This document shows positions 17,328 through 26,036 of a stretch of DNA of 64,000 bases, one piece after another. Position 1 is the stretch's first letter. Every line of letters starts with the position of its first letter. The notes under the pieces were generated by a model, which worked only from the letters and a program-made list of their open reading frames with translations, made no database searches and was not told where the DNA came from. Made by a program: the position numbers and the translations under genes. This DNA comes from Sulfurospirillum sp. UBA2217 (GTDB lineage: Bacteria > Campylobacterota > Campylobacteria > Campylobacterales > Sulfurospirillaceae): positions 1-64,000 of the forward strand of contig DCUJ01000001.1 of assembly GCA_002328495.1 (NCBI GenBank), in the 5' to 3' direction.

Positions 17328-20017
17328 AACTCTCACTCATCTGGAAATGGCTCATTGTCAGCTTATTGGTTGAAAGCATCATGCTTAGCATACTTGTTTT
17401 TCGAAATGTAGGGCAACTGAGTGAAAACTTGGAAACGCAAACGAGTAGGTACATCAAAGAACAAGCGACGTTATTGCAAAGTGCGCTGGTAGCACCGTGG
17501 CTTCAGATGGACTATGCGACCATTCAGACCATTTTAGAAGAGACAAGTGCCATGGCAAGTGTCGAGTACCTTGTTGCCACAGGAAATCAATCGCAGATGG
17601 TAGCATCGGTGGGTTGGGAGCCACATACCCCTTTACCCCCTTTGGAACACGATGCTTTTACACGAAATGCTTTAAAAGACCATCGCTTCGATACCCAAGT
17701 GGATGTTCTTTTCTCTGGGCAAAAACTAGGTTCCGTACGCATTGGGATTTCAACACGCTTTTATGCACAAGCGCGAGAAGCGATGATTGCTAAAAGTGTT
17801 TTAATTGCTCTGATAGAGATTTTTCTCTCTGCTTTTTTGTTGTTCTCGTTTGGGCGTTGGACGCAAAAGCATATTCGCGAGCTCACACAAGGTGCCAATG
17901 CAATCGCACGGGGCGAATACGCCAAACGCTTAGAACAGGGCAATGACCGTGAAACACAAGAACTTGCCCATGCGTTTAATGCGATGGCACAGACCATTGA
18001 AGAGCGTGTCATTGCTCTTCAAGCGGCAAACGATGCGGAGAAAACACTTTTAGAAGAGGTCGGACATCAAGCTGCGCTGATTGGTTCTTTGCTTGATTCC
18101 ATTCCCGATATTATCTTCTTTAAAGATACTAAAGGCGTCTATCTTGGGTGCAATCCGCCTTTTGCAACGCTTGTTTCACATACAAAAGAGGAGATTGTGG
18201 GTAAAACGGATTACGATATTTTTGATGCTGAAATGGCAGACTTTTTTCGTGAAAATGACCGCAAAATGATGGAGCAATGCCTTGCCCGCCATAATGAAGA
18301 GTGGGTTACGTATCCCGATGGGCGTAAAGTCCTTTTGGATACCTTAAAAGCACCCTATATGAACAACGAGGGTGTGTTAGAGGGGATTATAGGAATTAGT
18401 CGCGATATTACGGAGCGAAAACGTGCGGAAGAGGCCGTGGTAGAAGCACGCAAAAGTGCCGAGGCTGCCAATCGCGCTAAAAGTGAATTTTTAGCCAATA
18501 TGAGCCATGAAATTCGCACACCCATGAATGCTATTTTGGGCTTAAGTGAAATGGCACTAAGCGATGTTCCCAGTGGAATTGGGCACGATAAATTAGAAAA
18601 AATTTACCAATCGGGTCGCTTGTTGCTTGGTATCTTAAATGATATTCTTGATTTTTCTAAAATTGAAGCAGGAGAGCTTAGCCTTAATCCTCAGCCGTTT
18701 TATTTTAATAAACTCTTAGACCAACTTAAAAGTCTTTTTGCACAAACTGCACAGAATAAAGGAATTTCCCTCCTTTTTGAAGCACCAAAATCCTTTGAAG
18801 TGGTCTATAGGGGCGATGATATGCGCTTACGCCAAGTTTTAACCAATCTCATCGGCAATGCGCTCAAATTTACCCAAAAAGGTGAAGTGCGTATCCGTGT
18901 GCGTGAAGTGAGTACGAAAGAGGGTGTGTGTTGGTTGTCGTTTGCGATTAGCGATACGGGCATTGGGATAGAGCCTGAAAATCAACAACGTCTTTTTCAT
19001 GCCTTTGCTCAGGCCAATACCTCGATTACACGAGATTATGGCGGAACAGGATTGGGACTGATCATCTCTCAACGTTTGGTGTGGGCGATGGGAGGCAGTA
19101 ATATTACTATCAAAAGTACGTGTGGTGAAGGTTCTACGTTTAGTTTTGGGCTGCCTTTATCCATCTGCTCACTGGAAGAAATTGAAGCCTTGTTTGAGAG
19201 TCGAACCGAAGTGGAGTTACAAACGAGTGATACACTGGTAGGACACATTCTTGTGGTGGAGGACAATCCTATCAATCAAGAGGTTGTGTGCGAGCAGTTG
19301 CGTCGAATGGGCATTAGTTCCAAAGTTGCTCACAATGGTGCTCAAGCGGTCGCACTGGTCAAAGAAGGTGCCTATGATGCGGTCTTGATGGATATACAAA
19401 TGCCAGTAATGGATGGCTATGAAGCAACAAAGCGCATTCGTGTTTCGCATCCCCATTTGCCTATTATTGCTCTAACTGCGGCTGCGATGATTGAGGATCA
19501 ACATAAAGCATTGAATGTAGGTATGAATGAGCATTTGAGTAAGCCCATCAATGCTAAAGCACTGCGCGATATGCTCAGCATATACTTACGGCATGAGCGC
19601 GTTTGTGAAGTCCCTTCTTCGAGTACATCAACGCAACGACCTGAAATAACAGCTCTCCTTGATATAAAAGAGGGTTTAGAGAGGATGGGAGGCGATAAGC
19701 GTCTGTATATAAAACTTTTAAAGACCTTTCTTGAGCAATTACATGCGCAAATTGTACCCGCATTGGAGGTTAAAAAACCTCTCAAAAGGGGTAAAAATGC
19801 TCAAGCGTGGGAGCCATTTCGCCAAGAAGTCCACTCCCTTAAAGGCTTGGCAGCTAACCTTTCCTTGCCCTTACTCTTGGAGGTGACAACGCAACTTGAC
19901 GCACAGATAAAACAAGCCAAAAGTGCTCCTAAGAAAATGATAGACGCGTTACATGTAAGTCTCACGAAGAGTCAAGTTGCTATTGAAGTATGGATTGAAA
20001 AAGAGGCAAAGGTATGA
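17324..20017 (+). CDS. Membrane hybrid histidine kinase with HAMP, receiver and HPt
   Basis: This 897-residue protein has TM1 at ~8-27, a short periplasmic sensor to ~150, TM2 at ~158-178, and HAMP to ~235 (ELAHAFNAMAQTIEERV). PAS lies at ~255-365 (SIPDIIFFKDTKG). HisKA (NMSHEIRTPMNAI), HATPase (LIGNALKFT, DTGIGI, GTGLGLII) and a receiver (MDIQMPVMDGYE) follow, ending in an HPt domain with EVHSLKGLAANL. It is a full phosphorelay kinase of the BarA/TorS layout. The neighbouring PhnD-like protein is the likely ligand-binding partner. It overlaps the following kinase by ATGA. Confidence 0.92.
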   Translation: MKLSLIWKWLIVSLLVESIMLSILVFRNVGQLSENLETQTSRYIKEQATLLQSALVAPWLQMDYATIQTILEETSAMASVEYLVATGNQSQMVASVGWEPHTPLPPLEHDAFTRNALKDHRFDTQVDVLFSGQKLGSVRIGISTRFYAQAREAMIAKSVLIALIEIFLSAFLLFSFGRWTQKHIRELTQGANAIARGEYAKRLEQGNDRETQELAHAFNAMAQTIEERVIALQAANDAEKTLLEEVGHQAALIGSLLDSIPDIIFFKDTKGVYLGCNPPFATLVSHTKEEIVGKTDYDIFDAEMADFFRENDRKMMEQCLARHNEEWVTYPDGRKVLLDTLKAPYMNNEGVLEGIIGISRDITERKRAEEAVVEARKSAEAANRAKSEFLANMSHEIRTPMNAILGLSEMALSDVPSGIGHDKLEKIYQSGRLLLGILNDILDFSKIEAGELSLNPQPFYFNKLLDQLKSLFAQTAQNKGISLLFEAPKSFEVVYRGDDMRLRQVLTNLIGNALKFTQKGEVRIRVREVSTKEGVCWLSFAISDTGIGIEPENQQRLFHAFAQANTSITRDYGGTGLGLIISQRLVWAMGGSNITIKSTCGEGSTFSFGLPLSICSLEEIEALFESRTEVELQTSDTLVGHILVVEDNPINQEVVCEQLRRMGISSKVAHNGAQAVALVKEGAYDAVLMDIQMPVMDGYEATKRIRVSHPHLPIIALTAAAMIEDQHKALNVGMNEHLSKPINAKALRDMLSIYLRHERVCEVPSSSTSTQRPEITALLDIKEGLERMGGDKRLYIKLLKTFLEQLHAQIVPALEVKKPLKRGKNAQAWEPFRQEVHSLKGLAANLSLPLLLEVTTQLDAQIKQAKSAPKKMIDALHVSLTKSQVAIEVWIEKEAKV

Positions 20018-22971
20018 AAAAAATAGAAGATGCCCTTAAGGTGTTTGAAGCAGGATGCAATAGTGCTTTTTTTGATGCGATTGATGAAATGATTTTTATC
20101 AAAGATGACGCTTTACGCTATGTGTTTGCCAATCAAGCGTTATTGGATTTTTTTAAATGCGACAAAGAGGACTTTTTAGGTAAAAAAGACCGTGATTTGA
20201 TGGATGCTGTGCATGCCAAAGGATGCGAAAATAGCGATAAAATAGCGCTTCAAGAGCAACGCACTGTGGTGCACTATGAGACAATCGGTGAGCGTATCTA
20301 CCAAACCCGTAAATTTCCTTTTCGATTTAAAGAGGGGCAAAAAGGATTAGGAGGCATCATCTTTGATGTGACCCGTCAGCATAAAACCTTAGAGAGTCTC
20401 CAAATTGAAAAAGAACGCATAGACGTTATTTTAGAAGCCAGTGAAATTGGTCTTTGGGATTGGAATATCGAACATGATGTGGTGTTATGGGATGCTAAAT
20501 GTTTCTCAATGCTAGGCTACGCCCCTAATGCGTTTTCACTCAATTATGATACATGGGTGAGTTTGATACATGAAGAGAATGCCAAGGATGCACAAGAGGA
20601 GGTCCATCGTCAGATGGAATTGGGTGAAACTTTTGCTGTACAGTTTTGGTTGCGCAAATACGATGGCTCATACGCATGGATAGAGGGACGTGGACGGGTT
20701 GTTGAGCGATATGATGATGGAACACCTAAGCGTATGGTGGGGACACATACCAACAAAACCGTGGAAAAAGAGAACGCTGAGGCACTTAAACGAAGTGAAG
20801 CACAGTTTAAGTCCCTCGTAGACAATATCCCAGGGGTTACCTACCGTTGTTTAAACGATGAGCATTGGACGATGATTTATATGAGCCATGATATCGACAT
20901 GCTCAGCGGCTATCCTGTCAGTGATTTTTTACACAATGCTGTACGAAGTTATGAGAGTGTGATACACCCAGAAGACGCTTCGCGTGTTCATGATGAGATC
21001 GCAGTGGCGATTTCACAGAAGTGTGATTGGCACACTGAGTACCGCATCATCGCACGCGATGGTAGTGTGAAATGGGCGTATGAAAAAGCAAAAGCAATTT
21101 TCAATGAAGCGGGTGAGGTACTTTTTATTGATGGATTTATTTTAGATGTAACGGAGCAAAAAAAGGCGAACGATAAGTTGCTTCAAGCTTATGAAGAGTT
21201 AGAACTGGCTTCCATCGTAGCCAATGATTTTGCGGCACAAGCGCAGATGGCAAGTCTAGCGAAGTCAAATTTCTTGGCAAATATGAGCCATGAAATTCGC
21301 ACACCGATGAATGCCATTATGGGTTTGAGTGAGCTTTTAAGTGACACACCTCTGGTTCCTAAACAATCCGAATACCTGGAAAAAATCATCAGCTCTTCTT
21401 CCTTATTGTTAGGGATTATCAATGATATTTTGGATTTTTCTAAAATCGAAGCAGGCAAAATAGAGGTTGAAAAAACTTCGGTGTATCTCAAAAATGTTTT
21501 AATCCACCTTCAAAATTTGTTTGAAGAGAGTGCATCGAAAAAAGGAGTGCAGTTTCATCTTCACATTCACGATGCGATTCCCAATGTTATTTTGGCAGAT
21601 GAGCTGAAACTCACACAAATACTTACCAATTTTTTAAGCAATGCGCTCAAATTTACCCTAAAAGGCTCTGTTACGTTGAGTGTCGAGCTTGTGGGTAAAA
21701 GCGTTGAGAAGGCAACTTTACGCTTTAGTATCGATGATACTGGCATTGGGATGAGTGAAGAGCAGTTAGAAAAGTTGTTTGTTCCATTTAATCAAGCCGA
21801 TGTTTCCATCACACGAAAGTATGGCGGAACGGGATTGGGTCTTAGCATTGCAAAACGTTTAGGTGAGGCCATGGGTGGTCGTGTGAGTGTGAGGAGCCAA
21901 CCAAACAGTGGCTCTTGCTTCTCTTTTGAGCTTGAGGTTGAGGTATTGGAGTGGGAACAAATCTTTTTACAAAGTGAACGTTCCCCTCAAAACAGTAAAG
22001 AAGGTTTAGCAGGATTGCAGGTATTGGTTGTCGAGGATAACAGCATCAATCAAGAAGTGGTCAAAACGATGCTTGAGCGTGTTGGGATGCACGTTGAGGT
22101 GGCTCACAACGGTAAAGAGGGGGTTGAAGCGTTCTTAAATGGGCATTTTGATGCGATTTTGATGGACATTCAGATGCCTGTGATGGGTGGGTATGAGGCG
22201 TCAAGGCAGATAAGAGCCTATGATAAAAACATTCCTATTATCGCACTCACCGCCGCAGCGATGGCAGAAGATAAGAAAAAAGCATTGGATGCAGGGATGA
22301 ATGAGCATTTGTCCAAACCACTGCATTCAAAACGGCTCTATAGCATGCTAGAAAACGTGTGCAAGCGTTCTTTGTGTGTTGAGCCTAAAACTAAAAACAT
22401 AGAGACACGTATGATGCCCTCCTCCGTCATTGACCCGAACCATGTCCATGTCATGTTTAATGGGGATGTCGCGTTATTTCACAAGCTTTTATTGCAATTT
22501 GGACAACAGCTTTCAGGGGAATTTAGCACCATTGTAGACGCCCTGCGTCAGAAACATGCCGATGCTTCGGTAGATATTCACACTCTCAAAGGAGTAAGTG
22601 GCAATTTGGGAGCTTCTGATTTAAAAGAGGCGTGTACGCGCATTGATACATGTTACAAAGAGCATCGCATTGTTCCCAACGAGGCTATTGATGCGCTAGA
22701 GCAGAGCATTGAAGTGTTTAAAACAGCCTTGTTAACACTTGAGAGAGGCGATGTTGTTCCTGTATGCGAGGATGCGATTGAGCGTGAATTGATGGCATTG
22801 AAACAGCGTTTAGAGGCGGCTGATTTGATAGAGCCCTTTGAGCAAGCTGCGTTGGTAAAGGCACTGGATGGCAAGGTCAATCATGAGGCGTTAACTCAGT
22901 GGAATGCAGCGATAGAGGCTTTGGATTATACGAAAGCGTTGGATGTAATGCGCACATGGGAGAGGCTTTAA
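20014..22971 (+). CDS. Soluble hybrid histidine kinase with three PAS domains and HPt
   Basis: This 985-residue protein has no membrane segment. PAS domains at ~15-130, ~135-255 and ~265-385 are followed by HisKA (NMSHEIRTPMNAIMG), HATPase (FLSNALKFT, DTGIGM, GTGLGLSI), a receiver (MDIQMPVMGGYE) and an HPt domain (DIHTLKGVSGNLG). It is the last gene of the operon that starts at 11720 and is coupled to the HAMP kinase by ATGA. It probably reads a cytoplasmic signal or exchanges phosphoryl groups with its neighbours. No DNA-binding regulator is in the operon. Confidence 0.92.
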   Translation: MKKIEDALKVFEAGCNSAFFDAIDEMIFIKDDALRYVFANQALLDFFKCDKEDFLGKKDRDLMDAVHAKGCENSDKIALQEQRTVVHYETIGERIYQTRKFPFRFKEGQKGLGGIIFDVTRQHKTLESLQIEKERIDVILEASEIGLWDWNIEHDVVLWDAKCFSMLGYAPNAFSLNYDTWVSLIHEENAKDAQEEVHRQMELGETFAVQFWLRKYDGSYAWIEGRGRVVERYDDGTPKRMVGTHTNKTVEKENAEALKRSEAQFKSLVDNIPGVTYRCLNDEHWTMIYMSHDIDMLSGYPVSDFLHNAVRSYESVIHPEDASRVHDEIAVAISQKCDWHTEYRIIARDGSVKWAYEKAKAIFNEAGEVLFIDGFILDVTEQKKANDKLLQAYEELELASIVANDFAAQAQMASLAKSNFLANMSHEIRTPMNAIMGLSELLSDTPLVPKQSEYLEKIISSSSLLLGIINDILDFSKIEAGKIEVEKTSVYLKNVLIHLQNLFEESASKKGVQFHLHIHDAIPNVILADELKLTQILTNFLSNALKFTLKGSVTLSVELVGKSVEKATLRFSIDDTGIGMSEEQLEKLFVPFNQADVSITRKYGGTGLGLSIAKRLGEAMGGRVSVRSQPNSGSCFSFELEVEVLEWEQIFLQSERSPQNSKEGLAGLQVLVVEDNSINQEVVKTMLERVGMHVEVAHNGKEGVEAFLNGHFDAILMDIQMPVMGGYEASRQIRAYDKNIPIIALTAAAMAEDKKKALDAGMNEHLSKPLHSKRLYSMLENVCKRSLCVEPKTKNIETRMMPSSVIDPNHVHVMFNGDVALFHKLLLQFGQQLSGEFSTIVDALRQKHADASVDIHTLKGVSGNLGASDLKEACTRIDTCYKEHRIVPNEAIDALEQSIEVFKTALLTLERGDVVPVCEDAIERELMALKQRLEAADLIEPFEQAALVKALDGKVNHEALTQWNAAIEALDYTKALDVMRTWERL

Positions 22972-23000
22972 ATAGAGCGCGTTTGAGTTGTTAAGGGTAT

Positions 23001-24011
23001 TTATTCTTGAAAGAGTTTGTAGACATTACGCCCTGCAGCTTTTGCTTCATACAATGCCGTATCGGCATTTTTAATCAGTTCATTGTAGGTGGAGCCATGT
23101 TCTGGAAAGAGGCTGATGCCAATACTGGTGGTTACATGTAAAGGGATGTCGTTGATGTTTAAAGGCAAAGAGATGGCATCAATGATTTTTTGTGCCACAC
23201 GTATGAGCGTCTCTTCTGCTTGTATATCGTCGATTAAGAGGACAAATTCATCTCCACCAAGTCGTGCGACTGTGTCACTTTTACGTGTAGCACTCAGGAG
23301 TATTTTACTGATTTTAACCAACAAGGCATCTCCGATATCGTGGCCGAGCGTGTCATTGACCTTTTTAAAATGGTCTAAATCGAGAAATAAAACACCAAAT
23401 TTTTTGCTGTTTTCAAACCCTTCTTCAATGAGGAGTTGTAAGCGTTGATGCAATAGTGTTCGATTTGCCAAAGAGGTAAGGCTGTCATAATGGGCTTGCT
23501 TGTAGATAATTTCTTGTTGCTTGACCAGTTTAGTTTTAGCATTTTCAAGTTTTTTAATGGTTTCGTTGGCAAGCTTCATAGCCCGTACAAGCTCAGCACT
23601 CTCTTTGTGGCATTTGTTTTTTTCTTCCATCAAAACAGTTTGGTCATACACCAAAAGGGTCACTTTTTTTTGGGCGACATCGTAAGGAACGACGGTGATA
23701 TCTTGTTGCATATGCTCAAAGGCTGATTGGGTGGTGATGGCGTGTTTTAGAGGAAAGAGATAGCCGTTGGAATCTGCCGTATAAAACGAGGGTGTTTGTA
23801 GGGTAAGCGATGTTTTAATATGGCGTTTAAGTGAAGAGATTTGTTCAGTCGTTAATAAAAAGAGTTCGGTTAAACGCTTTCCCTCACTTTCAAGGGCATT
23901 GACATCTGAATGTAGGGCAAACCATGTGTTCATGTAGCACAGGGTTAAGTGCTCATCAATGATAAGAATACCCACATTAATCGAATCAATGATGCGTTCA
24001 GGGTTAATCAT
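23001..24011 (-). CDS. PAS-GGDEF diguanylate cyclase
   Basis: This 336-residue protein should make c-di-GMP from two GTP. A PAS-like N-domain (VGILIIDEHLTLCYMNTW) and a coiled coil (130-170) precede the GGDEF domain. The active motif GGDEF is at 252-256, and an inhibitory I-site RKSD is at 243-246, five residues upstream, so product inhibition is expected. DLDHFKKVNDTLGH is intact. It is third in a minus-strand operon after the CheY-like and CheC-like genes, 3 bases behind the latter. Confidence 0.92.
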   Translation of the reverse strand: MINPERIIDSINVGILIIDEHLTLCYMNTWFALHSDVNALESEGKRLTELFLLTTEQISSLKRHIKTSLTLQTPSFYTADSNGYLFPLKHAITTQSAFEHMQQDITVVPYDVAQKKVTLLVYDQTVLMEEKNKCHKESAELVRAMKLANETIKKLENAKTKLVKQQEIIYKQAHYDSLTSLANRTLLHQRLQLLIEEGFENSKKFGVLFLDLDHFKKVNDTLGHDIGDALLVKISKILLSATRKSDTVARLGGDEFVLLIDDIQAEETLIRVAQKIIDAISLPLNINDIPLHVTTSIGISLFPEHGSTYNELIKNADTALYEAKAAGRNVYKLFQE

Positions 24012-24014
24012 CGC

Positions 24015-24617
24015 TTAAAGCTCCTCCATGATGTTTTGAAGATGTTCAAGCATGCGATTATTGAGAAGAATAAACATGTGTCCTAAGATATTTTTGTCTT
24101 CCACATCAAGGGCTGTTTTGATGACAATAACATTTTCATACCCAATAATTTTTTCATACCTCTCAAGCTGTGTGGTATCTCGCCTTTCAATGGAAGGGAC
24201 TTGAAAAACGGTTTTGCCATTGATGAGTTCACACAACTGAGAGATACATGCAGAAGTGATGATGTTGGTCAATTCGAGTACAGAGCTTTTGGTTTCCATT
24301 TCGCTGAGTGCTTCTTCATCACGGAGAAGGAGTTGGCAAAAAGCATTGGCACAACGGGGTGAAAAGATAAAAATAACTTCGCCATTGAATGAGCCAATGA
24401 AACGCTGTTTGGTGAGGTAAAACTCTGTTTCATCGCCTAAAAGCTCACACGTTTTGGCATCAAAATCGCGGATAGCAATGGTTGAAATTTCGGGAATGTG
24501 AAGTTTGACATGGCTCTCTAGCAAATCCCCGATTAAAGAGGCGGCAACCCCAAAAGAGACATTGATAAGCTCTTTGAGGGTATCTTCTTGCGTCGGATTA
24601 AAAAGGATTTCTGCCAT
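24015..24617 (-). CDS. CheC/CheX-like response-regulator phosphatase
   Basis: This 200-residue protein has both phosphatase motifs of the CheC family, each D/S-x3-E-x2-N. The first is Asp12-Glu16-Asn19 (DTLKELIN) and the second Ser111-Glu115-Asn118 (SSVLELTN). CheC proteins dephosphorylate CheY and can hold CheD. It follows the CheY-like gene by one base, so that protein is the obvious substrate. The ATG at 24617 was chosen; a TTG three codons upstream is an alternative and no strong ribosome-binding site separates them. Confidence 0.85.
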   Translation of the reverse strand: MAEILFNPTQEDTLKELINVSFGVAASLIGDLLESHVKLHIPEISTIAIRDFDAKTCELLGDETEFYLTKQRFIGSFNGEVIFIFSPRCANAFCQLLLRDEEALSEMETKSSVLELTNIITSACISQLCELINGKTVFQVPSIERRDTTQLERYEKIIGYENVIVIKTALDVEDKNILGHMFILLNNRMLEHLQNIMEEL

Positions 24618-24618
24618 C

Positions 24619-24999
24619 TTATGCAACCAAACTTAATAAGGTTGTACGAAAGACATTGCCATCCACAGGTTTTGAAAGAACACTGTGTGCCCCTAAAGAG
24701 ATAACGTGCTCTTGTGTACTTTTTTGCCTATCCGCAGAGACCATGACTACGACTGCTTCAGCGTGAAAGGCTTTAATCTCCTTTAGTGCCGCAATGCCAT
24801 CGATAACAGGCATGGTAATGTCTAAAAATACAATATCAGGTTGGTGCTCTTTATACAGAGCAATCGCCTCTTCACCGTTGGTTCCTTCAATGACGATGGT
24901 GTGTTCTAAAATCTTAGGCGGAATCATTTCAATGAGCCATTTACGAGAGATTTTTGAGTCATCTACTACTAAAAAGACCAATTTTTCTCGTTTTTCCAT
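24619..24999 (-). CDS. CheY-like single-domain response regulator
   Basis: This 126-residue receiver has an acidic pocket VVDDS, phospho-acceptor Asp60 (FLDITMPVIDG) and Lys in LSKPVDG. The start at 24999 has AAGGATGA seven bases upstream; a TTG further upstream has none. It is first of a cheY-cheC-GGDEF operon. Whether it drives the flagellar switch or regulates the cyclase by protein contact cannot be decided from sequence; the co-encoded phosphatase argues for rapid signal termination. Confidence 0.88.
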   Translation of the reverse strand: MEKREKLVFLVVDDSKISRKWLIEMIPPKILEHTIVIEGTNGEEAIALYKEHQPDIVFLDITMPVIDGIAALKEIKAFHAEAVVVMVSADRQKSTQEHVISLGAHSVLSKPVDGNVFRTTLLSLVA

Positions 25000-25055
25000 G
25001 CGCTCATCCTTATGTGTCAAATTAAAACCAAAGTGTAACCAAAGAAAATTTAAAA

Positions 25056-26036
25056 CTAAATCAAATACGCTCGTATCGGTGCTTGTTCATCGAGTGCGTG
25101 TGTTCGAATAAAGCGCTCTCCCACACGGACATCAAAGAGGGTTTGGGTGTCTGCTTTGGTGAAGGAGAGCAAAATACGACACGCATGTAATGCCTCTTCT
25201 TCGCTGGCACTTTTGCTTAAAAGTCCTGAGGGGGCATTGAAATCGCTTACATGTAAGCGGAGGTATTTTGAATTTTCGACGATTTCCAAAAAGTCATTTT
25301 CCTTTTGATTGCGCCCAAGAACAAGTTTTGAGCCCTCAGGAAGTCTAAAATGTCGCCCATGTTTGAGAATCAGTGTATCGCTAGACTCAAAGGGCTCATG
25401 GGCTAAAAGATCGCGTAAACGTTGGGTGAATTGAATGTCTGCGAGCAAACAACCTCCCGCAGGTGTTGGATAGTCTTTCCACCCAAATGCCTTTGCAAGA
25501 GCTAATTGATGGCTTCTGCCTCTTCCGTTTAAGGCTAAAAGGCGTGTTCTATCCACCCACCCCTCTTTTTCGGGGAGACTCTCTTCCATAAGTTTTGCAC
25601 TTAAGGGACGAAGGATGAGATTCTCTTCCAAGTCATTGGCAAGGCGTTTCACGTTGCGTAATGCCTCTTTGGTTTGGCTCATGGGGCGTTGTCCCACCAC
25701 TTCACCCGTGACAATAAATGAAGCACCAAAACGCTCCAACATTCCTTTTGCCACACGAAACATGTAACCGTGACAATCAATACAGGGGTTGAACTGTTTA
25801 CCGTATCCGTATCGTGGGTTGAAAAGAACCTCTTGCACGTAAGCATCGTGGACATCGATGATTTCTAAATGCGCCCCTGCCATAGTGGCGCGCTCTTGCA
25901 ATGCGGACAGGTTCTCTTTTTTAGAGTTAAAACCGATGTCAATGTATAAGGCAATCACTTCAATGCCTTGGTCTACGAGCAGTTTGACAGCCAACATACT
26001 GTCCAAACCGCCACTAAAAAGTGCTAATGCTTTCAT
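25056..26036 (-). CDS. PP-loop ATPase, MnmA/ThiI-like tRNA-thiolation-type protein
   Basis: This 326-residue protein starts with the adenylation PP-loop (LFSGGLDSM) and has a conserved Cys pair in NPCIDCH and a later Cys in PAGGCLL. This matches the ATP-pyrophosphatase superfamily used to adenylate tRNA bases before sulfur transfer. The C-terminal third (PEGSKLVLGRNQKEN) resembles the RNA-binding-like region of NFACT proteins. A conserved gene of this type lies near dnaG/aroC in Campylobacter as I recall it. Its exact substrate is uncertain. The ATG at 26036 is used rather than a GTG at 26051, whose purine tract is too close. It overlaps the end of dnaG. Confidence 0.75.
   Translation of the reverse strand: MKALALFSGGLDSMLAVKLLVDQGIEVIALYIDIGFNSKKENLSALQERATMAGAHLEIIDVHDAYVQEVLFNPRYGYGKQFNPCIDCHGYMFRVAKGMLERFGASFIVTGEVVGQRPMSQTKEALRNVKRLANDLEENLILRPLSAKLMEESLPEKEGWVDRTRLLALNGRGRSHQLALAKAFGWKDYPTPAGGCLLADIQFTQRLRDLLAHEPFESSDTLILKHGRHFRLPEGSKLVLGRNQKENDFLEIVENSKYLRLHVSDFNAPSGLLSKSASEEEALHACRILLSFTKADTQTLFDVRVGERFIRTHALDEQAPIRAYLI

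Noticed and set aside
22646..22655. ATACATGTTA in the third hybrid kinase, and AACATGTA in rplE (near 42876), as further palindrome copies
   Set aside because: Both keep only part of the TACATGTA core, so they were not counted.
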